From Epilithonimonas hungarica (GTDB lineage: Bacteria > Bacteroidota > Bacteroidia > Flavobacteriales > Weeksellaceae), in contig NZ_FNBH01000003.1 in NCBI RefSeq assembly GCF_900102265.1, forward strand, positions 558,001-622,000: DNA of 64,000 nucleotides, read 5' to 3'. Each line of letters begins with the position of its first letter. Within the stretch, counting starts at the first letter, position 1. Below, one piece after another: positions 54,672 through 63,274 of this stretch. A program made the translations under genes and the position numbers. Under the pieces are notes generated by a model. It did no database searches. It saw nothing but the letters and a program-made list of their open reading frames with translations, and was not told the DNA's origin.

Positions 54672-55484
54672 TTATTTACCGAAAAATACAGTATCCCATT
54701 CCTGGTGAAATATTTCTGCGCCCAACTCCAAACGTCTGTTGTATTCATTATTTGCTGCAGCACCCACCACATAGCGTAAGCGGTTTTTACCGTCCGTTGC
54801 CGCTTCGTAAATCACTTCTGAAACGGTCTCCGGAGGTTCAAGGCCGTTGATGACCTCGTCGCTGAAGAACATTTTTTTGAACCCTTCAAAAAATTCATCA
54901 TACGCTGGATGTTCCGGAACCACCAATGATCGTCCGACAAAATCTGTTTTGGTTGGGCCAGGCTGAACTGTTTTGACCTGAATACCAAGCTGACCGAGTT
55001 CAAACGCCAAACTTTCCGTCCAACCTTCGATCGCCCATTTGGTTGCGTGATATAATGAAAAGAATGGATAAGCAACTAGCCCGCCAATTGAGGAGATGGT
55101 TATAAAGACGCCCTCCTTGTTTTTCCGAAAATGTGGAATAAATTCTTTCGTCAATTTTATAACGCCTAAAAGATTTGTATTGATCACCTGTTCAATTTGC
55201 TGATCTGTGGTGCCCTCCAAAGCTCCAACAGTACCATAACCCGCATTATTCAACACTACATCAACTTTTCCTAGTGAAGTAGCCTCTGCAACTACCGATC
55301 TGATCTGTTCAAAATCGGTAACATCTAAAGGCAAAAGCGTTACATTTTTCAGCTGAGTAAGTTCTGTCTCTTTCTCAGGATTCCTCATTGTTGCTATCAC
55401 ATTCCAGCCTTTTTCGTGGAAGAATTTTGCTGTAGCTTTTCCAATTCCTGACGAAGCACCAGTAATAAAAATTGTTTTTGTCAT
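54672..55484 (-). CDS. Short-chain dehydrogenase/reductase (SDR 5)
   Basis: A 270-residue SDR from the ATG at 55482-55484; the frame is open 66 bp upstream but without homology. 'FITGASSGIGKATAKFF', 'NNAGYGTVGALEGTT', Ser in 'FITISSIGG', 'YHATK' and tail 'NRLRYVVGAAANNEYNRRLE'. The ketoacyl/retinol dehydrogenase-like layout resembles SDRs 1, 2 and 4. It lies 83 bp downstream of an AraC gene on the same strand, echoing the AraC plus SDR pair at 48345. Confidence 0.88.
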   Translation of the reverse strand: MTKTIFITGASSGIGKATAKFFHEKGWNVIATMRNPEKETELTQLKNVTLLPLDVTDFEQIRSVVAEATSLGKVDVVLNNAGYGTVGALEGTTDQQIEQVINTNLLGVIKLTKEFIPHFRKNKEGVFITISSIGGLVAYPFFSLYHATKWAIEGWTESLAFELGQLGIQVKTVQPGPTKTDFVGRSLVVPEHPAYDEFFEGFKKMFFSDEVINGLEPPETVSEVIYEAATDGKNRLRYVVGAAANNEYNRRLELGAEIFHQEWDTVFFGK

Positions 55485-55567
55485 TGTTTTAAAGAATTTT
55501 ATTGATGCAAAATTAGAACAGTAACAAAATTTGATGCTAATACAAATCAATCACATATATACAAAAA

Positions 55568-56464
55568 TCAATCAGTCCTGAATTGACTTGGCGTTATTTT
55601 AGTCTGCTTTTTGAAAAAATTGTGAAAGTGCGTAGTTTCTTTAAAGCCTAAGGCAAATGCAATTTCTGATATGTCCTTATTGGTATACTTCAATAAAATT
55701 TTAGATTCAACCAAAATGCGCTCTTGTATTATAACAGATGTTGATTTATTCACTACCCCTTTTAAAGCCTTGTTCAGATGATTGACATGAACAGATAATT
55801 TCTCTGCAAAATCGGATGCTGAACGCAAGCGTAGTGTTCCAACATCTTCGACAGGAAACTGACGCTCTAGCAATTCCAAAAATTGAGTAGTAATTTTTTG
55901 AGAGGCATTTGTCGCATTCTTCCGAATAGACGCAACAGGTATTAATTTTTCTGTATTGTATAAAAGTTCAAAGACAGACACACGCATTTTGTCGTATTTG
56001 TGTTTATGATCAGACGTCCACTCAGTAAGCATTTCGCTGAACACTTGTATCGCCCATTTGACTTGTTTGTCGCTCAGTTCAAGAATTGGCAGGCCTTCCG
56101 GGTGAAAAACCGAATAGTTTTTCGGATTACCGAAATGATGAAAAAAACTTTCTGTAAAAACACAGGAAAATCCATTTTGATTTTTACCAATTTGCTCCCA
56201 ATTATAGGGGATCTGGGGATTTGCAAACAACAAGGCCTGCTTTTTTATTTCAATAGTTTTATCTGAAAAATGTACTTTATTTCTTCCTTGTATCAGGCTT
56301 ATTTTGTAATAACCTCTGCGACTGTAAGGTATAGGTTTTATGCTGCAACCCGCGAGGTCATCAAATTTGAACACATTGAAATGTCCAATCTCGCTTTTTA
56401 AATTTGTTGGAACAGCACTAAAGCGTTCAGTATAAAAATCTTCAAGTGTCTCGACCATTTTCAT
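55568..56464 (-). CDS. AraC-family transcriptional regulator
   Basis: A 298-residue regulator: N-terminal sensor ('CSIKPIPYSRRGYYKISLIQ', 'KQALLFANPQIPYNW') and C-terminal HTH region (about 200-298, 'DFAEKLSVHVNHLNKALKGV', 'KDISEIAFALGFKETTHFHN', 'FFKKQTKITPSQFR'). It precedes SDR 5 in the same direction. Inducer unknown. Confidence 0.9.
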   Translation of the reverse strand: MKMVETLEDFYTERFSAVPTNLKSEIGHFNVFKFDDLAGCSIKPIPYSRRGYYKISLIQGRNKVHFSDKTIEIKKQALLFANPQIPYNWEQIGKNQNGFSCVFTESFFHHFGNPKNYSVFHPEGLPILELSDKQVKWAIQVFSEMLTEWTSDHKHKYDKMRVSVFELLYNTEKLIPVASIRKNATNASQKITTQFLELLERQFPVEDVGTLRLRSASDFAEKLSVHVNHLNKALKGVVNKSTSVIIQERILVESKILLKYTNKDISEIAFALGFKETTHFHNFFKKQTKITPSQFRTD

Positions 56465-57473
56465 TTTTCAAATGTACAAAATTCAAATAAAAAGGTAAAT
56501 CAAATAGACGATATTTTTTGATAGAGATTACGATCAAGCCCATCATTTTTCCCAATGCTTACTGGCACTAACTTTTCATTTTTTGACATTTATCCGGTTC
56601 TATTCCGAAGACCCGTTATGTGTACAAAAGAGTGCTGCATAGTGGACCAGACCGCAAAGTACAATATTATCTTTTACCTTTATAAGTTCTTTGAAAATTT
56701 TCAATTTGAGTAATAAATCATGAAAGTGTTATAATTATAGCTGCACTACAAAGCATAGCCGAATTTGTTCATAAATGAACATCTGGAAATATTTCCATAG
56801 AACAAGTATTTGGATAATAATTAAGTAGTTGGCCTTACGTTAAAATGTTACAAGTTTCCTTAAGAAGCTTGGTGATATTATACTTTTAGCGTACCAAAGT
56901 ATTTTTTTATATAAACAGCATTTTTAAGGACAGCAAATATTCACTTAATTGATCCGGTAATTTATTAATTAAGCATGTGCACATTTTGGTATATTGTTAC
57001 CTAATTTTAATAGCTTTTTTGAAAAAAGGCTCAGATTATAAAATCCAAGCCTAACTTTTTAACTTACACACTTCGTGGAATAATATCTTTAAATGATAAC
57101 ATTGTCAAATTCAATAGTAACAGAATAAATTACTTCATCAACGTAAAGCTGTTATCAGCTAGGCAAAATATACATTGCTTGAAAAATGAATATTGGTAAT
57201 GAATTAATACTAACGGTTTGCCTAGGCCTTTCTATAGTTGACGTCAAGATCATGTTCAAAATGGGGACTTAAAAGTGTATATATGGTGGATAAAACATAC
57301 CAACTTTTGACATTTGTAATTTGAAAAGACTAAGTTATCAAATGAACTATTCAACGCAGACAGATTTAAAGGAATGAATCTGTTTAAAAAATAATGATCC
57401 CCTGCGAATAAATTAACGCCGGGGATCATTATCTGATGGCTTAAAAGAATGGTGATTCTTTGAAGAAAGCCTT
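56465..57473. other. 1-kb non-coding region
   Basis: Stop-rich in all frames and AT-rich, with no gene-like stretch. The only strong element is the terminator at 57385-57432. It separates the SDR/AraC region from the F420-like/Crp pair and may hold a decayed gene, but I recognise none. Confidence 0.5.
57385..57432 (-). terminator. Intrinsic terminator of the F420-type oxidoreductase gene
   Basis: ATAATGATCCCC (57391-57402) and GGGGATCATTAT (57421-57432) form a perfect 12-bp stem, with GCG/CGC pairing inside the loop, followed by TTTTT on the minus strand. It lies 41 bp past the stop at 57474. Confidence 0.8.
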
Positions 57474-58121
57474 TTATATTTTCCCTTTAACTTCTTCAAG
57501 AGTTGATGGCTTGCCGAGTGCACCAAATTCGTGCAGATCGCCAAACACTTCGATACGGATGGACTGGTCAATTGTACCGACGTTCAATGCTTCAAATCCT
57601 GCATCACGGATCAAAACTTCTATGGCATCGGAAACATCACTGTGGTCCGTAGCATAGAACATTACTTTGGCCGGTTGCTGGTGGGCCGCATTAGCCAAGC
57701 TTTCAACACCCAGGGTTCCGAAGGTTTTGACAACTTTGGCATTATTTCCCACAAGATCGTTAATGATCTGTCCGGAAGATTGGTTTTGGTCGATTATTTT
57801 TTTGAATCCACCGTTTTCATCCGGTGCTATGGGATTGGAGACATCAATTATGATCTTACCTTTCAACTCACCTGCGAATTGCTGAACAAACTCCTGCTCT
57901 ACATTAAACCAAACGGTCGGTATCACAATATCGGCAGCCTTTACCGCCTCACCGATATGTGCTGACTCTATGAGATCGGCATTATTTGCTGCAAACGCGA
58001 CAGCGTCGTCGTAGTTTTTAGACGCAACTATAATTTTTCTTTTTCCTTTGATCAGGTCCGTGGCCAACGCCTTACCGATATTTCCTAATCCAATGACTGC
58101 AACTTTCTGTGTGTGTGACAT
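57474..58121 (-). CDS. NADPH-dependent F420 reductase-like (NAD(P)-binding) protein
   Basis: A 215-residue Rossmann protein: 'VAVIGLGNIGKALATDLIKG' dinucleotide site, 'ADIVIPTVWFNVEQEF', 'IIIDVSNPIAPDENGG', 'VVKTFGTLGVESL' and 'PAKVMFYATDHSDVSDAIEV'. It matches the F420-dependent NADP reductase-like fold family (PF03807 type). Flavobacteria lack F420, so the true substrate is probably another carbonyl or flavin. It is 100 bp downstream of a Crp/Fnr-like gene on the same strand. Confidence 0.85.
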   Translation of the reverse strand: MSHTQKVAVIGLGNIGKALATDLIKGKRKIIVASKNYDDAVAFAANNADLIESAHIGEAVKAADIVIPTVWFNVEQEFVQQFAGELKGKIIIDVSNPIAPDENGGFKKIIDQNQSSGQIINDLVGNNAKVVKTFGTLGVESLANAAHQQPAKVMFYATDHSDVSDAIEVLIRDAGFEALNVGTIDQSIRIEVFGDLHEFGALGKPSTLEEVKGKI

Positions 58122-58221
58122 TCTTATGATTTTTTGTTACTGAATAATTTTATAGTACAAAGTTCATCTAAAATCACCTACCACTCCAATGAACTAGATC
58201 AAGAAAAAATCTTGACCTGGT

Positions 58222-58815
58222 TTAAGATTTGCCATGTACCCGCCTGTTTCTCAACCTACTGAGGAATTCCGGAGTAATTCCCAAAAACGATGCGATCCGT
58301 ACTTGAGGGAGACGGTTGATAAGGTGGGGATATACCTTCATAAAGAAATTATAACGGTCCTCCGCAGGGGAACTTATATTTTGAAACATTCTTCTCTGAA
58401 GGGCAACATATGCATTCTCCATTAGCTTTCGAAATATACGGTCAAAGGCGGGAAACTCATCAAAAAGCATGGTAAGATCTTTATAGCTGATCTGTAGGAC
58501 AATGGTGTCTTCCAATGCGTCAATATTCAACTCGGATGGACTCTGATCATTGAAGCTCCATACATCGGCGATCCAACCATCTTCTGAGGTGAACTGTAAT
58601 ATATGGGTATTTCCCTTGAGATCGGTCTTGTACATCCTCAAACATCCCCTGACCACAAAATTATAATGATCGCAGACATTCCCTTCTTGCAGGACATACT
58701 GTCTTCTGCGGTAAATTCTGGGCTTGAAATGGTCTTTTATATACATCTTTTCAGCTTCACCCAATTGGGTGAATTTGCTGAAATAGGTTAATAGTGGTTC
58801 TGTTGACAATAACAT
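58222..58815 (-). CDS. Crp/Fnr-family regulator
   Basis: A 197-residue cyclic-nucleotide-binding-fold regulator: 'RRRQYVLQEGNVCDHYNFVV', 'GNTHILQFTSEDGWIADVWS' and the dimer helix 'FRKLMENAYVALQRRMFQNI'. The C-terminal HTH is 'RLPQVRIASFLGITPEFLSR'. It lacks the Cys cluster of Fnr, and the phosphate-binding residues typical for cAMP are not evident. The pair with the oxidoreductase gene downstream suggests control of that gene. Confidence 0.88.
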   Translation of the reverse strand: MLLSTEPLLTYFSKFTQLGEAEKMYIKDHFKPRIYRRRQYVLQEGNVCDHYNFVVRGCLRMYKTDLKGNTHILQFTSEDGWIADVWSFNDQSPSELNIDALEDTIVLQISYKDLTMLFDEFPAFDRIFRKLMENAYVALQRRMFQNISSPAEDRYNFFMKVYPHLINRLPQVRIASFLGITPEFLSRLRNRRVHGKS

Positions 58816-59424
58816 TTTTTTATTTTAATTGGATGACTTTGATAATCGTTATGCAATTGGTAGTTTAACTGGCAATGCCCAACTATAAACTTACAACAAA
58901 AAGTTAAAATAATGGTCATGAAAAAAACACCTTTCCTTAACCATCATCAAGATGACATGTAATATAGAATAATGAGAACTATTCGGAAGATTCATCACAG
59001 AACGCTGCCGATCGAAAATATATCGCGGAAATCAAGTTAAAAGTGATAATCTTTATTATGAATAAGAAAGTCTTCTACTGTGACTAAAGTATATTTCCAT
59101 CATTGTATCTATCCGGCACATTGGTGCTTAATACATATTTGGACCCTCACAATTGGTAGAAAATACTTTTTCTGTAATTCCCCCAGATCGGCCACGCCCC
59201 ACTGAATAAAATTTTGGAAGGGCGTTATGCTCGCTACTTGAGACGGAAGGAAGAAGAAACTATGACGGGGAAAACAGCACATCTTCAAAAAATTATTTAA
59301 ATTTGTATTAATCGTTTGCTGAGAAACCACTTTGCGTTCATAGGATTTATGCTATAACAAAAGGTCAAAGTATGATAAACGATCGGGATGAATTAGATTT
59401 GCAACGCCGGCAAAACCCATAGAA
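58816..59424. other. 609-bp intergenic region between divergent regulators
   Basis: No credible gene; the best frame (about 59109-59330, minus) has no recognisable features. TAGATTTG at 59394-59401 fits a TAnnTTTG element for the plus-strand AraC gene that starts at 59425. Confidence 0.45.
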
Positions 59425-60303
59425 TTGGAAAACATTTTTAACTTGGAGACTTTCAAGAGGACATTCCTTAGGGATATTCCATCGGATTTCCAATGGCAGT
59501 CCACAGCTTTGCAGTGCTATAGCCTGTCCTTTCTGAAAGAACACTTCCGTCTTCCTATCCCGCTGATCAGGACCGACTACGATTTTCTATTCTACCTTGA
59601 ACAAGGGAACTTTACCTACAGGATAGATAATGTACGGCAGCACATTCAGGAAAACTCCATCGTATTCGTCTCTGCAGGCACAGTTAATTCTCTGGAACAT
59701 ATTTCTAACGACGCGAAGGGCTATTTTATCCTCATCGAGGACCGGATCATGCCGGCCATATTTGACAAGGCGGAATTGCTAAACCTTTTCACCATATATC
59801 CCGTCCTGCAGATCAGAAAGGCCGAAAGCCACTGGGTGGGCAATTTGTGCAAGCTCCTGTTCACCGAGCTCGATCTTCAATCGCCCAATGTTCAGATCGC
59901 CCGTGGAATTTGTCAGGCACTGCTCTATAAGGTCCTGGACCTGTCCGGCGAAAAGAAGCAGCTCACCACGGTCCAAAATATTGCCATACAGTTCAAACAG
60001 CTTGTTCACAAACATTTCATCGATCATAAATCTACCGCATTCTATGCCGCATCAATGGCCATTTCCGAAAACTACCTCAACCGATGCGTGAGGACCGTAT
60101 TTGGAAAAAGCACCAAGGAACTGATTCTTGAAGTATCGATTTTCAATGCACAGACCCAGCTCTGGGACCTTTCGAAAAAGGTCTCGCAGATCGGCTATGA
60201 TCTTAATTTTGAGGACCCATCCTACTTTTCAAGACTTTTTAAAAAGGTCACCGGTGTCTCTCCGACAGAATACAGAACTAAGATCCTGCACGATTTGTCC
60301 TAG
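59425..60303 (+). CDS. AraC-family transcriptional regulator (TTG start)
   Basis: A 292-residue regulator whose only plausible start is TTG at 59425; no in-frame ATG occurs in the first half of the coding region. Cupin-like sensor 'RTDYDFLFYLEQGNFTYRID', 'ENSIVFVSAGTVNSLEHIS', then HTH (about 195-290, 'FYAASMAISENYLNRCVRTV', 'KKVSQIGYDLNFEDPSYFSR', 'FKKVTGVSPTEYR'). Codons are richer in C/G than in the sugar locus. It lies upstream of an outer-membrane protein, azurin and cytochrome gene set that it may regulate. Confidence 0.87.
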   Translation: MENIFNLETFKRTFLRDIPSDFQWQSTALQCYSLSFLKEHFRLPIPLIRTDYDFLFYLEQGNFTYRIDNVRQHIQENSIVFVSAGTVNSLEHISNDAKGYFILIEDRIMPAIFDKAELLNLFTIYPVLQIRKAESHWVGNLCKLLFTELDLQSPNVQIARGICQALLYKVLDLSGEKKQLTTVQNIAIQFKQLVHKHFIDHKSTAFYAASMAISENYLNRCVRTVFGKSTKELILEVSIFNAQTQLWDLSKKVSQIGYDLNFEDPSYFSRLFKKVTGVSPTEYRTKILHDLS

Positions 60304-60424
60304 GATTTGCCCTATCCATTCTATCTCGGAGCTATAGGCTTCTCTAATTTTGTCCTGTCTAATTCCAGCAGGTATAAGATGGCTTTGACCATACTGACCT
60401 CCGGAAATTAATTTCACAAACATT

Positions 60425-61105
60425 ATGAGAGCAAGTAACTTATCGAAGCTGAGCTTAGCTTTAGCATTTTTTAGCCTTACATCTGTCGTGCAGGCACAGA
60501 CCATTGCCGAAGACCAAGCCCCACAACAAAGTCCCCCCATCAATATGGAAGTGATGGCAGGAAGCCGAGGCGTCTATTATCAGGTCATGGTCAATAAAAA
60601 GTTCCGAAGCATTCCCAAACTTGGTTTTTTCAGTGTAACCAACGGAAATGCACCCTGGGAAAAGGAGATGACGCCGGATATCATGACCCAATCGCACTTG
60701 ACCTACACCCTGTTCAAAGGTCTGGACATAACGGGCGGACTGCAATACACTCCTGTATACGGCTTTAGACCTGTGGCCGGTCTGATCTATTCCTATGCCA
60801 CGCCGGAGCTTCTGATCGTGGCCAATCCTAAGATCGATCTGGCGAGCGACTGGGCATCTGAGAATATGGCGCTGGTCGAATACAGGCCAAGGATCAATGA
60901 GAATTGGTCATGGTATGGTCGCGTACAGGGTTTATACGGCTTTGTTCCCCGCTCCGGAGACCATAACAGAAGTTACATCTATCTGCGGGCAGGAGTCGGA
61001 TATAAAGAGTTCAGCTTCGGCGTGGGTTCCAATTTTGAGTGGTACGGTCCTATGAAGCACAATGAGAACAGTGTAGGTTTATTCGCCAATGTCCTCATCT
61101 TTTAA
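60425..61105 (+). CDS. Outer-membrane protein of unknown function
   Basis: A 226-residue protein with signal peptide ('LALAFFSLTSVVQAQ') and alternating hydrophobic strands ('GVYYQVMVNKKF', 'YIYLRAGVGYKEFSFGVGSN') ending in Phe ('LFANVLIF'), the mark of a beta-barrel. No enzymatic motif. It begins 121 bp after the AraC stop and 98 bp before the azurin start, so it may share regulation with them. Confidence 0.75.
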   Translation: MRASNLSKLSLALAFFSLTSVVQAQTIAEDQAPQQSPPINMEVMAGSRGVYYQVMVNKKFRSIPKLGFFSVTNGNAPWEKEMTPDIMTQSHLTYTLFKGLDITGGLQYTPVYGFRPVAGLIYSYATPELLIVANPKIDLASDWASENMALVEYRPRINENWSWYGRVQGLYGFVPRSGDHNRSYIYLRAGVGYKEFSFGVGSNFEWYGPMKHNENSVGLFANVLIF

Positions 61106-61116
61106 ATAAAATATAG

Positions 61117-61144
61117 TGAAAGTACTCAATGCAAGGTACTTTCA
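61117..61144 (+). terminator. Hairpin after the outer-membrane protein gene
   Basis: TGAAAGTAC (61117-61125) and GTACTTTCA (61136-61144) form a perfect 9-bp stem, followed by TTTGAT. It lies 12 bp past the stop and could terminate or attenuate before the azurin gene. Confidence 0.5.
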
Positions 61145-61202
61145 TTTGATATCGAAGTTAAAAAGATCCCATTCTCTATTAACAACTAAAATACAGCTAA
61201 TA

Positions 61203-61724
61203 ATGAAGCTAAAAAATATAATAGGCGTTATCACGGTCCTGACATTGATGACAGACTGTAATGAAAAAGCGAAATCTGGGCATGACCCTTTGAGCAGCTC
61301 CGAGATCAGTTCGCAAGACAAAGGAAATGAATTGTCAAACGGCCCTATTGCAATTTTGACCTTGAAGGCCGGAGACGATATGAAGTTTGACCTTTCTGAA
61401 TTAAAAGTACGGGAGGGGCAGACCGTAAGGATCATCCTTCATCACACGGGAACTATACCCGCATCTGCGATGGGACATAATGTTGTACTCCTGCAAAAAG
61501 GTGTGGATATTCCTTCTTTTGCAGCAGCCTGCGCAAAGTCTGATGCTCCGGATTTTGATATTCCAGCCGATCGCCTGAAAGAGGTGGTCGCCCACACGAA
61601 AATGATCGGAGGAGGTGAAACAGCTGAGATCGAATTCAAGGCCCCGCCAAAAGGATCATACGCCTTTATCTGTTCTTTTCCTGGTCACTATGCCATGATG
61701 AATGGAATGTTTACTGTAGAATAA
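61203..61724 (+). CDS. Azurin-type blue copper protein (probable lipoprotein)
   Basis: A 173-residue protein from the ATG at 61203 (an upstream GTG frame is open but lies in a hairpin). The signal segment ends 'LTLMTDC', a loose lipobox, so it is probably an outer-membrane or periplasmic lipoprotein. Type-1 copper ligands are exact for azurin: His in 'MGHNVVLL', Cys-His-Met in 'CSFPGHYAMM'. It should carry single electrons in the periplasm, for example to a cytochrome. An unusual Asn/Glu/Lys-rich linker (about 20-50) precedes the cupredoxin domain. Confidence 0.93.
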   Translation: MKLKNIIGVITVLTLMTDCNEKAKSGHDPLSSSEISSQDKGNELSNGPIAILTLKAGDDMKFDLSELKVREGQTVRIILHHTGTIPASAMGHNVVLLQKGVDIPSFAAACAKSDAPDFDIPADRLKEVVAHTKMIGGGETAEIEFKAPPKGSYAFICSFPGHYAMMNGMFTVE

Positions 61725-61731
61725 CAAATAA

Positions 61732-62151
61732 ATGAATATGTACATACTTACTAAAAACCTACATGGCATTTTTGCCTATATTTCATTGATTCTCCTGATC
61801 TTTGCGGTCATCTATGCAATATATGGTCTATTGAGAAGGACCGATTACGGAAAGCCCGCCAGGATCATATCGATGCTCGCTCTGTCAGGTGTTCATATGC
61901 AGATTGTAATAGGGTTGGTACTTTATTTTCTTTCACCACTCGGATCATCTAATGTATCAAGGGAAATGATGAAAAATTCCACATCCCGTTTCTATGCATT
62001 GGAACATCCCTTTATGATGTTGATCGGTATTGCACTGATCACCATTGGATACGTAAGAGCTAAAAAGGCGTCGGAAAAAAAGCGTAAATTTCTCTCAATC
62101 GCCATCTTCTATGCTATCGGCCTATTGTGCCTTCTTTCCAGGATGCCCTAG
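61732..62151 (+). CDS. Small cytochrome-b-like membrane protein
   Basis: A 139-residue protein with four hydrophobic helices. His11 in 'KNLHGIFAY', His in 'SGVHMQIVIGLVLYF' and His in 'LEHPFMMLIGIALITIG' are possible heme ligands, as in Bacteroidota proteins annotated cytochrome B. It starts 7 bp after the azurin stop, so azurin may pass electrons to or from it; the partner is inferred. No strong Shine-Dalgarno. Confidence 0.75.
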   Translation: MNMYILTKNLHGIFAYISLILLIFAVIYAIYGLLRRTDYGKPARIISMLALSGVHMQIVIGLVLYFLSPLGSSNVSREMMKNSTSRFYALEHPFMMLIGIALITIGYVRAKKASEKKRKFLSIAIFYAIGLLCLLSRMP

Positions 62152-62175
62152 CCTCTCTGCATCTCCATTTAGACC

Positions 62176-62211
62176 ATAACAGTGCCGTCATTTTTATGAC
62201 TGCACTGTTAT
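62176..62211 (+). terminator. Intrinsic terminator of the azurin/cytochrome unit
   Basis: ATAACAGTGC (62176-62185) pairs with GCACTGTTAT (62202-62211), with an inner GTCAT/ATGAC stem. TATG and T-rich sequence follow. It lies 24 bp past the stop at 62151. Confidence 0.65.
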
Positions 62212-62370
62212 TATGTGATTTATACGACAATCCTTGTTATGATTCAGTCGTAACATTGCTCCATAGGGAAGGGAATTTAAGGATAGTACTACTCTAAAGG
62301 TGCTCGACCGGACCATAAGTCCAATACTTATAGCTTACGTTTTGGTCCATCACCGATCGGCATGGAATCT

Positions 62371-63159
62371 TCATATGATTGCCTTGAACTCCGTAGGTCT
62401 CAGATTCGTAAGCTGCAAAAACGTATTACTGAAGGCTGTAAGACTTGAATACCCTACCGCATACGAGATCTCACTTATCCCCATATCCGTGTCTTTCATC
62501 AGTTCCATTGCCTGGATCACCCTCAGCATTTTGAGATATTGGACAAATGAGATCTGCAGCTTTTCACTAAAAAGCCTTGTCGTACTCCGTATGCTCATCG
62601 CAAAATGTTCAGAGATCATACCTAATGTCAGTGGCTCTTGCAAGTTGTTCCTCATGAAATCGACCACCTTCATCATCTTTGGATCGTCCGTGGTCGGAAG
62701 CTGGATGGAGAATTTTTTCAGTTTTTCTCTCGGCAGCAAATGTTTAAGTGCATTGAGCAATTCATGCTCCCAAGACCCCTTGAAATAATTGCCGTACCAT
62801 GGCGCGGCAAAATTCAACATCTCGGACATCAGCCTACTGACAGGATAGATACCTAACTCGCTGTAAAAAGGGTCCTCAGCACTTTCTTCATACGGAAAAT
62901 AGATGTTGATGATAAAGAGATCCATAGCATTGAACATCAGGCTATGGATATAATCTCCGGGGATCCAGATATAGTGATGCGAAGGAATATAATAATCCTT
63001 TTCCCTGGTCTGCAGATAGGCAATACCTCCAAAGACCAGCAACAGTTGCCCTTTATTATGGCGATGTGGTGGCAGTCTCTGTTCAAGTTGCTGACGCAGG
63101 ATCAGTATGGACGAACTGAACTCATCAATCTTATCATCCCATTCTTTAATATCATCCAT
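62371..63159 (-). CDS. AraC-family transcriptional regulator
   Basis: A 262-residue regulator from the ATG at 63157-63159 (an upstream in-frame Met would add a hydrophobic leader not typical of regulators). Sensor 'HRHNKGQLLLVFGGIAYLQT' then 'REKDYYIPSHHYIWIPGDYI', C-terminal HTH 'GMISEHFAMSIRSTTRLFSE' and 'MGISEISYAVGYSSLTAFSN', ending 'LRPTEFKAII'. It is divergent from the TolC-like gene at 63275 with 115 bp between starts, so it probably controls an efflux system. Confidence 0.9.
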   Translation of the reverse strand: MDDIKEWDDKIDEFSSSILILRQQLEQRLPPHRHNKGQLLLVFGGIAYLQTREKDYYIPSHHYIWIPGDYIHSLMFNAMDLFIINIYFPYEESAEDPFYSELGIYPVSRLMSEMLNFAAPWYGNYFKGSWEHELLNALKHLLPREKLKKFSIQLPTTDDPKMMKVVDFMRNNLQEPLTLGMISEHFAMSIRSTTRLFSEKLQISFVQYLKMLRVIQAMELMKDTDMGISEISYAVGYSSLTAFSNTFLQLTNLRPTEFKAII

Positions 63160-63274
63160 TGTTATTATTCTTTGCAGCCAAATGGCCTGAATAAGCAAAA
63201 ATAAGGCTAATTGCATCAAAAAAGATCGGTCCAACTGAAATAATTTTGTACTCAGATATTTTTAAATACAATCA

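Noticed and set aside
57474-58121. Genuine F420-dependent enzyme
   Set aside because: Fold matches the family, but flavobacteria are not known to make F420 and no F420 biosynthesis genes are visible, so the cofactor claim is not made.
59109-59330. 73-residue minus-strand frame in the gap before the AraC gene
   Set aside because: No recognisable domain; composition is not coding-like compared with neighbours.
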